This document shows positions 1 to 9,485 of a DNA stretch of 64,000 nt, piece by piece; positions within the stretch are counted from its first letter, which is position 1, and every line of letters begins with the position of its first letter. Under the pieces are notes generated by a model. It was not told the DNA's origin, did not search any database, and saw nothing but the letters and a program-made list of their open reading frames with translations. The stretch is from positions 124,001 through 188,000 of the forward strand of contig NZ_JABASZ010000032.1 of assembly GCF_012979275.1 (NCBI RefSeq), in the 5' to 3' direction. This DNA comes from Pseudopontixanthobacter vadosimaris (GTDB taxonomy: Bacteria; Pseudomonadota; Alphaproteobacteria; Sphingomonadales; Sphingomonadaceae). The position numbers and the translations under genes were made by a program.

Positions 1-129
1 TGGCGCATCATGTCGAAACACATGGGCACCGGTGGGCAATTTCGCCACCATCATCGGCAAAACCGCCGCTTTCTCGCCGCTAACTTGTCACTGGCAGAAA
101 CATTCGCCGCAGTCCGCCGTTCACCCGCC

Positions 130-930
130 ATGACCATAAAAATAGATTTGACATTCTCCTATACCGCCGACGAGCCTGCCGACGTCCTGCTCCAGTTCGA
201 GGCTGCGGATATTCCCGAGCAGGATATCGTCTCCTGCGAAACGACCTTTGCGGCGAACGATCATTGCGCGCGCGTTCCCGCGCAGGACAATATCGGCGAA
301 CGCATCTGGATCCGCAGCGAAGGTCGCTTCGATATCACCTATTCCGCCGAGGTGATGGTGCAGCGCCTTCTGACCGACCTTGCGCCGCTGCACCGGATCG
401 AACCGCATGATCTGCCGGGCGAGACGGTGAAATATCTGTTCGATTCGCGCTACTGCCAGTCGGACCGCTTGCAGAGCTTCGTGAATGATGAATTCGGCGA
501 GCTTTCCGGCGGCGAACACATCGTCGCCATGCACGATTGGGTGGCGGCGCATTTCAGCTATGTACCGGGTGCCTCCACGGCGGCGACGACCGCGGTGGAC
601 AGTTTCGTCGAACGGCGCGGTATCTGCCGTGATTACGCCCATGTCATGGTGGCCCTGGCCCGCGCCTCGGCCATTCCGGCGCGCTTCGTCAGCTGCTTCG
701 CCCCCGGCGTAACCCCACCCGACTTCCACGCGGTCGCCGAAGTCTTCCTGCAGGACCGCACCACGCCCGGCGGCGGCGCATGGTATCTCGTGGATGCGAC
801 CGGGATGGCTCACGCCGAGGACATCGTGAAGATCGGTGTCGGCAGGGATGCGGCCGATGTCAGCTTCATGACCAGTTTCGGCCCCACCCGGTTCCTCGAG
901 AAATCGGTGGAGGTAAAACAGGTTGACTGA
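130..930 (+). CDS. Transglutaminase-like cysteine peptidase family protein
   Basis: A 266-residue cytosolic protein with a bacterial transglutaminase-like fold. The core triad is visible: Cys166 in GICRDYAH, His200 in DFHAVAEVF and Asp222 in YLVDATG. The N-terminal ~100 residues look like the beta-rich N-terminal domain common in this family, and no signal peptide is seen. The frame is open back to position 10, but the region before ATG 130 is low-complexity and basic and does not resemble the family, so I start at 130. Such proteins are usually peptidases or amidases of unknown substrate. It lies 78 bases ahead of zwf on the same strand and could share its transcript, but nothing ties it functionally to sugar catabolism. 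The family call is secure; the substrate is unknown. Confidence 0.85.
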   Translation: MTIKIDLTFSYTADEPADVLLQFEAADIPEQDIVSCETTFAANDHCARVPAQDNIGERIWIRSEGRFDITYSAEVMVQRLLTDLAPLHRIEPHDLPGETVKYLFDSRYCQSDRLQSFVNDEFGELSGGEHIVAMHDWVAAHFSYVPGASTAATTAVDSFVERRGICRDYAHVMVALARASAIPARFVSCFAPGVTPPDFHAVAEVFLQDRTTPGGGAWYLVDATGMAHAEDIVKIGVGRDAADVSFMTSFGPTRFLEKSVEVKQVD

Positions 931-1008
931 GCCTGCCATCCTTACCCGCGCTGCTTCTGCAAGCGGGATCCGGCCGCTTGCGGGCAGAAACACTCACGGG
1001 GCCAGGTG

Positions 1009-2496
1009 ATGCCGCAGGATAGAGCCGCTGCGTTCGTGGCCGACCGCCTGCTGCTGTTCGGCGCGACGGGCGATCTGGCGCGCCGCATGTTGCTGCCCTC
1101 GCTCTGCGCCCTCAATGCGGACGGGCTGCTCGACAAGAACCTGCGGATTGTCGGAACCGCGCGGTCGCAACTCAGCGATGCGGAATATCGCGATCTGGCA
1201 CGGGAAGCGCTGGAACAGCATCTGCCCGCCGACCGGCGCGGCAGCATGGACGCTTTCCTGGGCCGGTTGTCCTATCAACCTCTCGATGCAACGACCCTCG
1301 AAGGTTTCGAAGAACTGGCCGACAGGATCGGCAGGCGCGGCGGAGATGATGCAAGCGGCGGACTGGCAATCTTTCTTTCCACCGCTCCAGCCCTGTTCGA
1401 ACCCACGATCAGGGGCCTGCGCCATTCCGGCCTGACCGAAGGCAATGTGCGGATCGGCCTGGAAAAGCCCCTCGGCACGGACCTCGCCAGCAGCGAAGAG
1501 ATCAACGATGCAGTGGCATCGGCATTCGAGGAAAGCGCGATCTTCCGCATCGATCACTACCTCGGCAAGGAAACCGTCCAGAACCTGCTGGCGCTGCGCT
1601 TCGCCAATATCATGTTCGAACCGCTGTGGAATGCCGCGCATATCGACCATGTGCAGATCACCGTGGCGGAAACCGTCGGCCTAGAAGGACGGGTCGGTTT
1701 CTACGACGGTACCGGCGCGCTGCGCGACATGGTGCAGAACCACATGTTGCAACTGCTCGCACTGGTCGCGATGGAGCCGCCGATCCACTTCGATGCGACC
1801 GCTATCCGGGACGAGAAGGTCAAGGTGCTGCGGGCATTGCGGCAGGTCGCGGCCGGGCAGACGGTCAGGGGCCAATATACGGCCGGAGCGATCGAGGGTC
1901 AGGCGGTGCCGGGCTATGACGATGAACTGGAGGGCGAATCCGATACTGAAACCTTCATTGCCCTGAAGGCGCATGTCGATAATTGGCGCTGGAAAGGCGT
2001 TCCCTTCTATCTGCGGACCGGCAAACGCCTGCCGGAACGCGTGACCGAAATCGTGGTGCAGTTTCGCTGCGTTCCCCATTCGATTTTCGAAGGCGACCAT
2101 AATCCGAAGGCGGGTGCCAGGCTGCAACCCAACCGCCTCGTCATCGGCATCCAGCCGGAAGAGAATATCCAGCTCTGCCTGATGGCCAAGATGCCGGGGC
2201 TGGACCGGGACGGCATTCGGCTGCGGTCCGTCCCGCTCGACATCGCCATGCCCGATGCCTTTACCGGAACACACCGCCGCATTGCCTACGAACGGCTGCT
2301 GCTCGATCTGATCGAAGGCGATCAGACGCTGTTCGTCCGGCGCGACGAGGTGGAGGCGCAATGGGCCTGGGTGGATGCGATCCGCGCCTTGTGGAATGCC
2401 GAATCGATTCGGCTGAAGAATTACACCGCCGGAAGCTGGGGACCGAGCGCCGCCATCGCGCTCGCCGAACGCGACGGGGTCAGCTGGCATGAATAG
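1009..2496 (+). CDS. zwf: Glucose-6-phosphate 1-dehydrogenase
   Basis: Oxidises glucose 6-phosphate to 6-phosphogluconolactone with NAD(P)+, the entry step of the Entner-Doudoroff and oxidative pentose-phosphate routes, in the cytosol. The product is 495 residues, the usual family length. The nucleotide-binding motif GATGDLARR lies at residues 18-26, EKPLG at 152-156, and the catalytic signature RIDHYLGKE at 180-188, including the substrate-binding His. A GTG at 1006 sits directly before the ATG at 1009; I chose the ATG. It is the first gene of a compact operon: edd starts 12 bases after its stop. No 6-phosphogluconolactonase gene is seen in the window, so that activity must be encoded elsewhere or the hydrolysis may be spontaneous. 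Confidence 0.97.
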   Translation: MPQDRAAAFVADRLLLFGATGDLARRMLLPSLCALNADGLLDKNLRIVGTARSQLSDAEYRDLAREALEQHLPADRRGSMDAFLGRLSYQPLDATTLEGFEELADRIGRRGGDDASGGLAIFLSTAPALFEPTIRGLRHSGLTEGNVRIGLEKPLGTDLASSEEINDAVASAFEESAIFRIDHYLGKETVQNLLALRFANIMFEPLWNAAHIDHVQITVAETVGLEGRVGFYDGTGALRDMVQNHMLQLLALVAMEPPIHFDATAIRDEKVKVLRALRQVAAGQTVRGQYTAGAIEGQAVPGYDDELEGESDTETFIALKAHVDNWRWKGVPFYLRTGKRLPERVTEIVVQFRCVPHSIFEGDHNPKAGARLQPNRLVIGIQPEENIQLCLMAKMPGLDRDGIRLRSVPLDIAMPDAFTGTHRRIAYERLLLDLIEGDQTLFVRRDEVEAQWAWVDAIRALWNAESIRLKNYTAGSWGPSAAIALAERDGVSWHE

Positions 2497-2508
2497 GAAA
2501 GGTCAGGC

Positions 2509-4323
2509 ATGACGAGCCTTCACGATACCATCCACCGCGTGACGCGGCGGATTGCGGAAAGATCTGCGCCCACCCGCCGCGCCTATGTGGATTTGATGCA
2601 GCGCGCGGCTGACGAGACACCCGATCGTTCCACCGTGTCATGTTCCAACCTCGCCCATGCCTATGCCGGGGCGGAGGAAGACCAGGCCGCGCTGATGGCG
2701 CATCGCGGGCCGAACCTTGGCATCGTCACCGCCTATAACGACATGCTGTCGGCGCATCAGCCCTATGGCCGCTATCCTGACAGGATGAAGATCTACGCGC
2801 GTGAACTCGGGGCGACGGCGCAGGTGGCAGGTGGCACCCCGGCGATGTGCGACGGCGTGACACAGGGGCAAACCGGCATGGAACTGTCGCTGTTCAGCCG
2901 CGATGTCATTGCGATGAGCACCGCCGTCGCCCTGAGCCACGCTGTTTTCGACGGGGTGGCGCTGCTGGGCATCTGCGACAAGATCGTACCGGGGCTACTG
3001 ATCGGCGCACTGCGTTTCGGCCATCTGCCCGCCATATTCGTACCGAGCGGGCCGATGCCGACCGGCATTCCCAACAAGGAAAAACAGCGAGTCCGCCAGC
3101 TTTATGCCGAAGGCAAGGTCGGACGTGCGGAATTGCTGGCGAGCGAAGCGGGTTCCTATCACTCGCCGGGCACCTGCACCTTCTATGGCACCGCCAATTC
3201 CAACCAGATGATGATGGAGATGATGGGCCTGCATATTCCCGGTGCCGCCTTCATCCAGCCGGGAACGAAACTGCGGCAGGCGCTCGACCGGGCGGCGGTG
3301 CACCGCGTGCTGGAGAACGGACGCGCGGGCGATAATTACCGTCCGCTGTTCCGCTGCATCGATGAAAAGGCCATCGTCAATGCAGCCATCGGGCTGCTGG
3401 CGACCGGCGGGTCCACCAACCACGCCATCCATATTCCGGCCATGGCCCGTGCCGCCGGCATCGTCATCGACTGGGACGACCTTGCCGAATTGTCCAGCGC
3501 CGTGCCGCTGCTCACGCGCGTCTATCCCAATGGCGCTGGCGACGTGAACCATTTCCACGATGCGGGCGGCATGGGCTATGTCATCGGCGAATTGCTGGAT
3601 GCGGGCTTTGCCCACCCTGACATACTGACCGTCGGCGGCGATGGCCTCAACGCCTATTCGCGCGAGCCCGGTCTGAACGAGGACGGCGCCCTCGAATGGC
3701 GCGAAGTTGGCGAAAGCGGGGACGACACCATGCTCCGCCCGGTGTCCGCGCCTTTCCAGCGCGACGGCGGAATGCGGCTGGTGCAGGGCAATCTCGGCCG
3801 TGCGACCTTCAAGACCAGCGCGGTGGAGGAAGGCCGCTGGACCATCGAGGCGCCTTGCCGGATATTCCAGACGCAAAAATCCGTGGCGAAAGCCTTCGCA
3901 GCAGGCGAACTCGACCGCGACGTAGTGGTGGTCTTGCGCTTCCAGGGGCCGCGCGCCAATGGCATGCCCGAACTGCACAAGCTGACGCCCGTACTGGGCG
4001 TGCTGCAGGATCGCGGCTACCGGGTCGCGCTGGTCACCGACGGGCGCATGTCCGGGGCCAGCGGCAAGGTGCCTGCGGCCATTCACTGCTCGCCCGAAGC
4101 GCTGGGCGGCGGGCCATTGTCCCGGTTGCGCGATGGCGATATCGTGCGGCTGAGCGCCACCGCCGGAACCCTTTCCACCACCGCCGACCTTTCGCAGCGG
4201 CAGCCTGCATCGATGGACGAAGCGGAAAGCGGGATGGGCCGCGAATTGTTCGCCATGTTTCGGCAGTTTGCGGATGAGGCGGAACGCGGCGGCTCAGCCA
4301 TGCTTTCCGCGGCAGGACTGTAA
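2509..4323 (+). CDS. edd: 6-phosphogluconate dehydratase
   Basis: Dehydrates 6-phosphogluconate to 2-keto-3-deoxy-6-phosphogluconate, the committing step of the Entner-Doudoroff pathway. It belongs to the IlvD/Edd iron-sulfur dehydratases. At 604 residues it has normal length. Likely cluster-ligand cysteines are Cys114 (in MCDGVTQGQ) and Cys156 (in GICDKIVPG); the family signature [15 protein letters not shown] is present in the C-terminal third. The ATG at 2509 is preceded by AAAGG at 2498-2502, a well-placed ribosome site. It is flanked 12 bases upstream by zwf and 8 bases downstream by glk, which implies co-transcription. Confidence 0.97.
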   Translation: MTSLHDTIHRVTRRIAERSAPTRRAYVDLMQRAADETPDRSTVSCSNLAHAYAGAEEDQAALMAHRGPNLGIVTAYNDMLSAHQPYGRYPDRMKIYARELGATAQVAGGTPAMCDGVTQGQTGMELSLFSRDVIAMSTAVALSHAVFDGVALLGICDKIVPGLLIGALRFGHLPAIFVPSGPMPTGIPNKEKQRVRQLYAEGKVGRAELLASEAGSYHSPGTCTFYGTANSNQMMMEMMGLHIPGAAFIQPGTKLRQALDRAAVHRVLENGRAGDNYRPLFRCIDEKAIVNAAIGLLATGGSTNHAIHIPAMARAAGIVIDWDDLAELSSAVPLLTRVYPNGAGDVNHFHDAGGMGYVIGELLDAGFAHPDILTVGGDGLNAYSREPGLNEDGALEWREVGESGDDTMLRPVSAPFQRDGGMRLVQGNLGRATFKTSAVEEGRWTIEAPCRIFQTQKSVAKAFAAGELDRDVVVVLRFQGPRANGMPELHKLTPVLGVLQDRGYRVALVTDGRMSGASGKVPAAIHCSPEALGGGPLSRLRDGDIVRLSATAGTLSTTADLSQRQPASMDEAESGMGRELFAMFRQFADEAERGGSAMLSAAGL

Positions 4324-4331
4324 GGACGGCC

Positions 4332-5315
4332 ATGCAGATCATCTGCGGCGATATCGGCGGCACCCATGCCCGTTTCGCCCTTGCCGATATAGCGAGCGGC
4401 GGCGACGTTGCGCTGGGTGACGTGGCGACATTCGCAACGCAGGAACATGTGCGTTTCGAAGATGCCTGGGAAGAGTTCCGCAAAAGCTGCGGCGGAACGC
4501 TTCCCAACAGCCTCGCCTTGGCCGTTGCTGGGTCGGTCACCGGAAACATCATCAGCTTCACCAACAACGACTGGACGATCGCGCTGAACACCCTGCGCGA
4601 CGATAGCGGTATGAAGCGCCTGACGATCCTCAACGATTTTGCCGCCATCGCGCATCATGCCGCGCGCGCGGAAGATGCCGATCTGGTGCATCTGGCCGGA
4701 CCGGAGCAATGCTTCGCCGGGGAAGGCACGATCAGCGTGCTCGGCCCCGGCACCGGGCTTGGCGTGGCGCATCTTCATCGCGACGGGCATGGCGGCTATC
4801 ATGTGCAGGCGAGTGAAGGCGGTCACGTCGATTTCGCGCCGGTCGATGATGTAGACGACGCCCTACTGGCCCATCTGCGCCGGCGGTACGATCGCGTTTC
4901 CGCCGAACGAGTGGCATCCGGCCCCGCCATCGTCGATATCTGCAAGGTGCTTGCGAAGCGCGAAGGTGCCACGCCTTTCGATCTGAGCGATGTCGAGATC
5001 TGGAACCGCGGTCTGGAGGGTTCCGACGATCTGGCTGCGGCCGCCGTGGACAGGTTCTGCATGATCCTGGGGAGTATCGCGGGAGACGTGGCGCTCACGC
5101 AAGGGGGATGGGGCGGTGTCGCCATCGCCGGCGGATTGGGCCTGCGCCTGTGCAAGATGCTGCAATCGCCCGGCTTTGCCGCACGTTTCAGCGCCAAGGG
5201 GCGTTATGCCGATCTGATGAGAAGCATTCCCGTCAAACTGGTCGCCCACCCGCAGCCGGGGCTGACCGGCGCGGCGGCGGCATTCTGCATCCAACATCCG
5301 GAGGCCTGTGCATGA
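4332..5315 (+). CDS. glk: Glucokinase
   Basis: Phosphorylates glucose with ATP to feed zwf. The 327-residue protein starts with the ATP-binding phosphate loop [11 protein letters not shown] at residues 6-16, typical of the proteobacterial glucokinase (Glk) family rather than ROK kinases. The sugar-binding region contains [10 protein letters not shown] and the [10 protein letters not shown] segment follows. AAGGA at 4322-4326 is spaced 5 bases from the ATG. The stop codon overlaps the start of eda (ATGA, 5312-5315), so the two are translationally coupled. In the absence of a sugar PTS gene in the window, this supports uptake of free glucose followed by phosphorylation. Confidence 0.96.
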   Translation: MQIICGDIGGTHARFALADIASGGDVALGDVATFATQEHVRFEDAWEEFRKSCGGTLPNSLALAVAGSVTGNIISFTNNDWTIALNTLRDDSGMKRLTILNDFAAIAHHAARAEDADLVHLAGPEQCFAGEGTISVLGPGTGLGVAHLHRDGHGGYHVQASEGGHVDFAPVDDVDDALLAHLRRRYDRVSAERVASGPAIVDICKVLAKREGATPFDLSDVEIWNRGLEGSDDLAAAAVDRFCMILGSIAGDVALTQGGWGGVAIAGGLGLRLCKMLQSPGFAARFSAKGRYADLMRSIPVKLVAHPQPGLTGAAAAFCIQHPEACA

Positions 5316-5947
5316 AGCCGATCGAAACCATCATGCGGACCGCGCCCGTCATCCCGGTCATCGTGATCGACGATGTGCGCCACGCCGTTCCACTGGCAGA
5401 GGCTCTGGTCGCTGGCGGACTTCGAGTGCTGGAGGTCACATTGCGGACGGCGGCGGCACGAGACGCGATCCGGGCCATGAAGCAGGTGAAGGGTGCGATC
5501 GTCGGCGCGGGCACCGTCACCAATCCTGCGGACCTTGCCACCGCACTCGATGCCGGCAGCGAATTTATCGTCTCACCGGGGCTGACGGACGATCTTGCCG
5601 ATGCATGTGCCGAGGCAGCCATTCCGTTTCTTCCCGGCATCGCCACCGCCGGCGATATCATGCGCGGGCTGGACAAGGGGCTGAACCATTTCAAGTTCTT
5701 CCCGGCCGTCGCGGCAGGCGGACTGCTCGCGCTGAAGGCGCTGGCTGCACCATTCGGCCAGTGCCGCTTTTGCCCCACGGGGGGAATTTCGCTGCGCAAT
5801 GCGCCCGACTGGCTGGCGCTCGATCCCGTGCTTTGCGTCGGCGGCAGCTGGGTTGCACCCCGCTATGCAGCAGACGAGGATGTCGACGGCGATCACGTCG
5901 CCGCCCTCGCCCGCAATGCCGCGGCGGTTACAGGAGATGCAAGGTGA
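5312..5947 (+). CDS. eda: 2-dehydro-3-deoxy-phosphogluconate (KDPG) aldolase
   Basis: Splits KDPG into pyruvate and glyceraldehyde 3-phosphate, the last Entner-Doudoroff reaction. The protein is 211 residues. The Schiff-base lysine is Lys128 within HFKFFPA and the general-acid/base glutamate is Glu41 in LEVTLRT; the phosphate-binding PTGGI-type segment ([10 protein letters not shown]) is also present. The frame is open further upstream inside glk, but GGAGG at 5300-5304 sits 7 bases before ATG 5312, and the downstream sequence begins as class I KDPG aldolases do. It overlaps glk by ATGA and the next gene by GTGA. Confidence 0.96.
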   Translation: MKPIETIMRTAPVIPVIVIDDVRHAVPLAEALVAGGLRVLEVTLRTAAARDAIRAMKQVKGAIVGAGTVTNPADLATALDAGSEFIVSPGLTDDLADACAEAAIPFLPGIATAGDIMRGLDKGLNHFKFFPAVAAGGLLALKALAAPFGQCRFCPTGGISLRNAPDWLALDPVLCVGGSWVAPRYAADEDVDGDHVAALARNAAAVTGDAR

Positions 5948-8724
5948 AGACCGTCGCGGGGTTGAATGACCGGCTGCAGGCTTTGCATGAAAGAACGCGC
6001 GAAACACCGCTGTTCAACCCGGTCTTCCAGCTTTCGCTCGACCTGTCGCGCGCGCTGGAATCAGGCGAAATCGGACTGGACACGATTGAAAGCCTGATCG
6101 CCGAACTGGAATGCGATGCCTTGCAGAGCCGCGCGGGACGGCTGCGACGATTGGTCTCGCCTGTCGATCCCGCCACCAACGATGCGGTGATTACCTGCGA
6201 AGAGGGCGAAAGTGCCGAGGATTTCGCCTCCTTCCGCAGACAGTGGGAACAGCCCCTGCTGCACGCCGTGTTGACGGCTCACCCCACGTTTCTCCTCACT
6301 CCCGATCAATCGGATGCCGTGGCCCGCGCCGCAAGCAGCCTGGACGAGATCGGGAACGAGGCCTGCAGCGCGGCAAGCGAACGCCCGGATATCACCCTCG
6401 CCTACGAACATGGCCGCGCGATGCGCGCCATTGCAAATGCACAGGATGCGCGCGACCGGATCGTCGGCAATGTCCTTGCCCAAGCGCGGCAGCGATGGCC
6501 GGACGAATGGCACGATTTCGCGCCGCTGCCCTTCCGGTTTGCGAGCTGGGTCGGTTACGACATGGACGGTCGGACCGACATCAAATGGCACACCTCCATC
6601 GGCTTTCGCCTCACCGAAAAGGCGGAGCGGCTCGAACGCTACTGCACCCGGTTGAAAGGCATCGATCCGGCGCATCCCCTGCTCGGCGAATTGCGCGCGG
6701 CGGCGGGCTATACACGGCAGCGGGCGGATGATTTCACCGCCGATCTGTCCGACCCGGCCGCATTGTCACGGGCTGCCAACCGGCTGACGGCAAGCGATCC
6801 GCGCAAATTGTTGAGCCTTGCCCCGATCATCGAAAGGCTGGAGGCGGAAGCTGCCGCGGAAAGCTGCAACAGCGAAGACTTAAAGGTACTCGCAGCCGCG
6901 ATGCGCGCCGATGGGCTTGGTATGGGGCGCATCCATTTCCGCGTGAACTCCAGCCAGTTGCACAATGCCATCCGCCGCAGGATCGATCCGGACAATCTGC
7001 TCGACCTCGCCAGCCAGGGGGCCATGGCGGTTCTGCGCGACCTGCTGGAAAGCGTGGAGCCGCTGAGAGTGAACTTCGCCGCCCTCGCCGTCGAAAGCAG
7101 CACCGCCATCCGGCAGTTTCTGGTCATGGCGCAGATATTGAACCATGTGGACCGCGACGCGCCTATCCGCATGCTGATCGCGGAATGCGAACAGCCCTCG
7201 ACCGTTCTTGCCGCGCTGTATTTCGCCCGTCTGTTCGGGATCGAGGACAAGGTCGACGTTTCGCCGCTGTTCGAAACCGAAACGGCGCTCGAACATGGCG
7301 GGCGGCTGCTCGATTCGCTGATCGCCGAACCCTGTTTCCAGACCTATGCCCGCCGCCGTGGCCGCATCGCCATTCAGACGGGCTTCTCCGATGCCGGCCG
7401 TTTCGTGGGGCAGGTGCCGGCCAGCCTCTCGATCGAACGGTTGCAGGGGCGCATGGCTGCAGCAATGGCGGACAATGGCCTCACCGACGTGGCCGCCCTC
7501 ATCTTCAACACGCATGGCGAAGGCATGGGCCGCGGGGCGCATCCGGGCGGCTTCGCGGACCGCCTGGCGTGGCCGCTCAGCCACTGGGCAAGGCGGCGGT
7601 TCCTGCGCGCCGGGATCAGGATCGAACCCGAAGCCAGCTTCCAGGGCGGCGACGGCTATCTGTTCTTCGCCACGCCGGAGCTCGCCCTCGCCACGCTGAC
7701 GCGGATCGCCGAATTGCGACCTGCCGAAACCAACGGGCAGGCCCCGGCCGATCCCTTCTATCAGCAGACCGCCCTCAGCCTCGACTTCTATCGCGCGATC
7801 AGATCGCATCAGCGCGGCCATTTGGAAAGCCGCATCTACAGCCGCGCGATCACCGCTTTCGGGCTGGGCCTGCTGAACACCACCGGCAGCCGACAATCGC
7901 GCCGCCAGTCCGACCTGTCGGCGGACCGGGACATGAATTTGCGCCAGATCCGCGCCATACCACACAATGCCATCCTGCAGCAGCTCGGCTATCCGGTGAA
8001 CATCATCGCAGGCATCGGCAGCGCGGCGGACGGTCATTACGAAGAAATCGCCGAATTGCTGTCTGGCAGCGAACGCGGGCGGCAGATCATGCGCTATGTC
8101 CGCGCCAGCAATGCGCTGGCCAGCATCAAGACCGTGGCCGCCTATGGCGAATTGTTCAATTCGGCCTTCTGGGCCAGTCGCCCCTATCGCGGTGACGAGG
8201 CAGGCGTATCGGCCGCTTGCCAGGCGCTTGCGGAATATCTGGTGCAGGACGACCGCACCGGCGTTTTTCGCCGCCTCGCCAGCCGGTTGCGTATCGATGC
8301 CCTCAAACTGCACCGCCTGTTCGCCCTGCTGCCCGACGAAGCTCCGCTGGAGAACCGCGAAACCATCCGGCGTCAGATCGGCGTGTTGCAGGCTTTGCGC
8401 CTTGCGCTGATGCAGCACATGTTTCTGAAGGCGGTATCCATTCCCTCATTCTCGCGCGCGAACGACATCAGCCGCGAAGACGTGCTCGAGATGGTGTTTA
8501 CCCTTCGCATCGACGATGCACTCGCCCAGTTGCGCCGCGCCTATCCGACCAGCTTTCCGCAGCCCGAGGATTTTGCCGTGGACGAACCAAGCGATTATCC
8601 CGACGGGCCGGGCGAGGGATATGCGACGATTTGCAGGGTCTATATCGACCCGCTCGAACGCGCACAGGCGTTGAACCTGCGAATTTCGACCGCTATCGCC
8701 AATCTGTTCGGCGCGCATGGCTGA
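5944..8724 (+). CDS. ppc: Divergent phosphoenolpyruvate carboxylase family protein
   Basis: A 926-residue protein of the PEP carboxylase superfamily, whose classical members add bicarbonate to PEP to form oxaloacetate. Family landmarks are TAHPTF at 111-116 (catalytic-type His113), GYDMDGRTD at 204-212 (normally GGDRDGNPN), PLFET at 441-445, GFSDAGRF at 480-487 (normally GYSDSxKDxG), HGEGMGRGAHPG at 524-535 (normally HGRGGxxGRGG) and SRPYRG at 745-750. Several catalytic positions are altered: the Arg of HGRGG is Glu526 and the Lys of SDSxKD is missing or shifted to Arg486. The GTG start at 5944 is preceded by AGGAG at 5932-5936 and overlaps the eda stop as GTGA. It is therefore the fifth cistron of the Entner-Doudoroff operon. 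The family is clear; PEPC activity is inferred and not certain. Confidence 0.8.
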   Translation: MKTVAGLNDRLQALHERTRETPLFNPVFQLSLDLSRALESGEIGLDTIESLIAELECDALQSRAGRLRRLVSPVDPATNDAVITCEEGESAEDFASFRRQWEQPLLHAVLTAHPTFLLTPDQSDAVARAASSLDEIGNEACSAASERPDITLAYEHGRAMRAIANAQDARDRIVGNVLAQARQRWPDEWHDFAPLPFRFASWVGYDMDGRTDIKWHTSIGFRLTEKAERLERYCTRLKGIDPAHPLLGELRAAAGYTRQRADDFTADLSDPAALSRAANRLTASDPRKLLSLAPIIERLEAEAAAESCNSEDLKVLAAAMRADGLGMGRIHFRVNSSQLHNAIRRRIDPDNLLDLASQGAMAVLRDLLESVEPLRVNFAALAVESSTAIRQFLVMAQILNHVDRDAPIRMLIAECEQPSTVLAALYFARLFGIEDKVDVSPLFETETALEHGGRLLDSLIAEPCFQTYARRRGRIAIQTGFSDAGRFVGQVPASLSIERLQGRMAAAMADNGLTDVAALIFNTHGEGMGRGAHPGGFADRLAWPLSHWARRRFLRAGIRIEPEASFQGGDGYLFFATPELALATLTRIAELRPAETNGQAPADPFYQQTALSLDFYRAIRSHQRGHLESRIYSRAITAFGLGLLNTTGSRQSRRQSDLSADRDMNLRQIRAIPHNAILQQLGYPVNIIAGIGSAADGHYEEIAELLSGSERGRQIMRYVRASNALASIKTVAAYGELFNSAFWASRPYRGDEAGVSAACQALAEYLVQDDRTGVFRRLASRLRIDALKLHRLFALLPDEAPLENRETIRRQIGVLQALRLALMQHMFLKAVSIPSFSRANDISREDVLEMVFTLRIDDALAQLRRAYPTSFPQPEDFAVDEPSDYPDGPGEGYATICRVYIDPLERAQALNLRISTAIANLFGAHG

Positions 8725-8813
8725 GGGTGTAACGAACGGCGTGGATCTGTCCCGATAAGGGACTTAGCCCGCCACCAGTTGGCACCATTCGCCGGTTCGG
8801 GCATATAGGCACT

Positions 8814-9485
8814 ATGGATGCGATGATGCGATGGATCGGCGGAACGACCGCCCTGATCGGGCTTACCGTTGGCGGGTTCGCCTTGTCCGCGCGCAACCCC
8901 TCGCCTGCACCTTCGCCTGATCCTGCACCGGCCGAACGGGCATTTGCCGCGGACGCTGTGGCCCCGAACACGGATGCGCCGACCGCCGAACCGGCGCCGG
9001 CTGCAGAAAGCGCCGCAGCGAATTCGCTCGTCATTAAACGCGTCCTGCCGATAAAGGGGCCGATCCGTTATGGTGAGTGGCATTGGGACGAGGCAGGTGT
9101 GCCGGACGGGCCCCTGATCATGACCGTGGATCTGGATGCGCGGGTGCTTTCGGTCTTTCGCGGCGGTTATGAGATCGGCGCGACCGCAGTGATGTTGGGC
9201 ACGCAGGAGCATCCGACGCCGCTCGGCAGCTTCCCCATCCTGACCAAGGAACGCCATAATGTTTCCGAGAAATACAATAATGCGCCGATGCCCTGGACAT
9301 TGCGGCTGACCTGGGACGGCATCGCCATCCATGGCGGTGCCGAGGTCGAGAATGGCTATGCCAGTCACGGCTGCATCGGCACGCCCGATCCTTTCGCCGC
9401 GAAGCTGTTCGCCGCTGCCAGCAAGGGCGACCGGGTGATCATCACGCGCGGCAAGCGGATCGGCACCGGGGACGCGCTGATCTAG
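8814..9485 (+). CDS. L,D-transpeptidase (YkuD-type) family protein
   Basis: A 223-residue exported or membrane-anchored enzyme of the YkuD fold, which forms or trims 3-3 peptidoglycan cross-links or attaches proteins to peptidoglycan. Residues 6-25 form a hydrophobic segment acting as signal or anchor, followed by an Ala/Pro-rich linker to about residue 70. The catalytic pocket is His173 (IHGGAE) and SHGCIG at 184-189 with nucleophile Cys187. The usual Arg after SHGC[VI] is Gly189, as in the shorter sphingomonad variants I recall, which is an unusual point. ATG 8814 has a weak AGG upstream. The stop codon overlaps that of tilS on the opposite strand within CTAG at 9482-9485. Confidence 0.85.
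   Translation: MDAMMRWIGGTTALIGLTVGGFALSARNPSPAPSPDPAPAERAFAADAVAPNTDAPTAEPAPAAESAAANSLVIKRVLPIKGPIRYGEWHWDEAGVPDGPLIMTVDLDARVLSVFRGGYEIGATAVMLGTQEHPTPLGSFPILTKERHNVSEKYNNAPMPWTLRLTWDGIAIHGGAEVENGYASHGCIGTPDPFAAKLFAAASKGDRVIITRGKRIGTGDALI

Noticed and set aside
1-54. A short minus-strand frame from ATG at 54 running off the left edge
   Set aside because: Only 18 codons are visible, with no recognisable motif; it cannot be supported.
8749-8763. GTCCC-GATAA-GGGAC hairpin after the ppc-like gene
   Set aside because: The stem is only five pairs and is not followed by a T-run, so a terminator claim is too weak.
8779-8795. TTGGCAC followed by CATTCGCC, resembling a sigma-54 -24/-12 promoter before the L,D-transpeptidase gene
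   Set aside because: The -12 GC element is absent at the required spacing.
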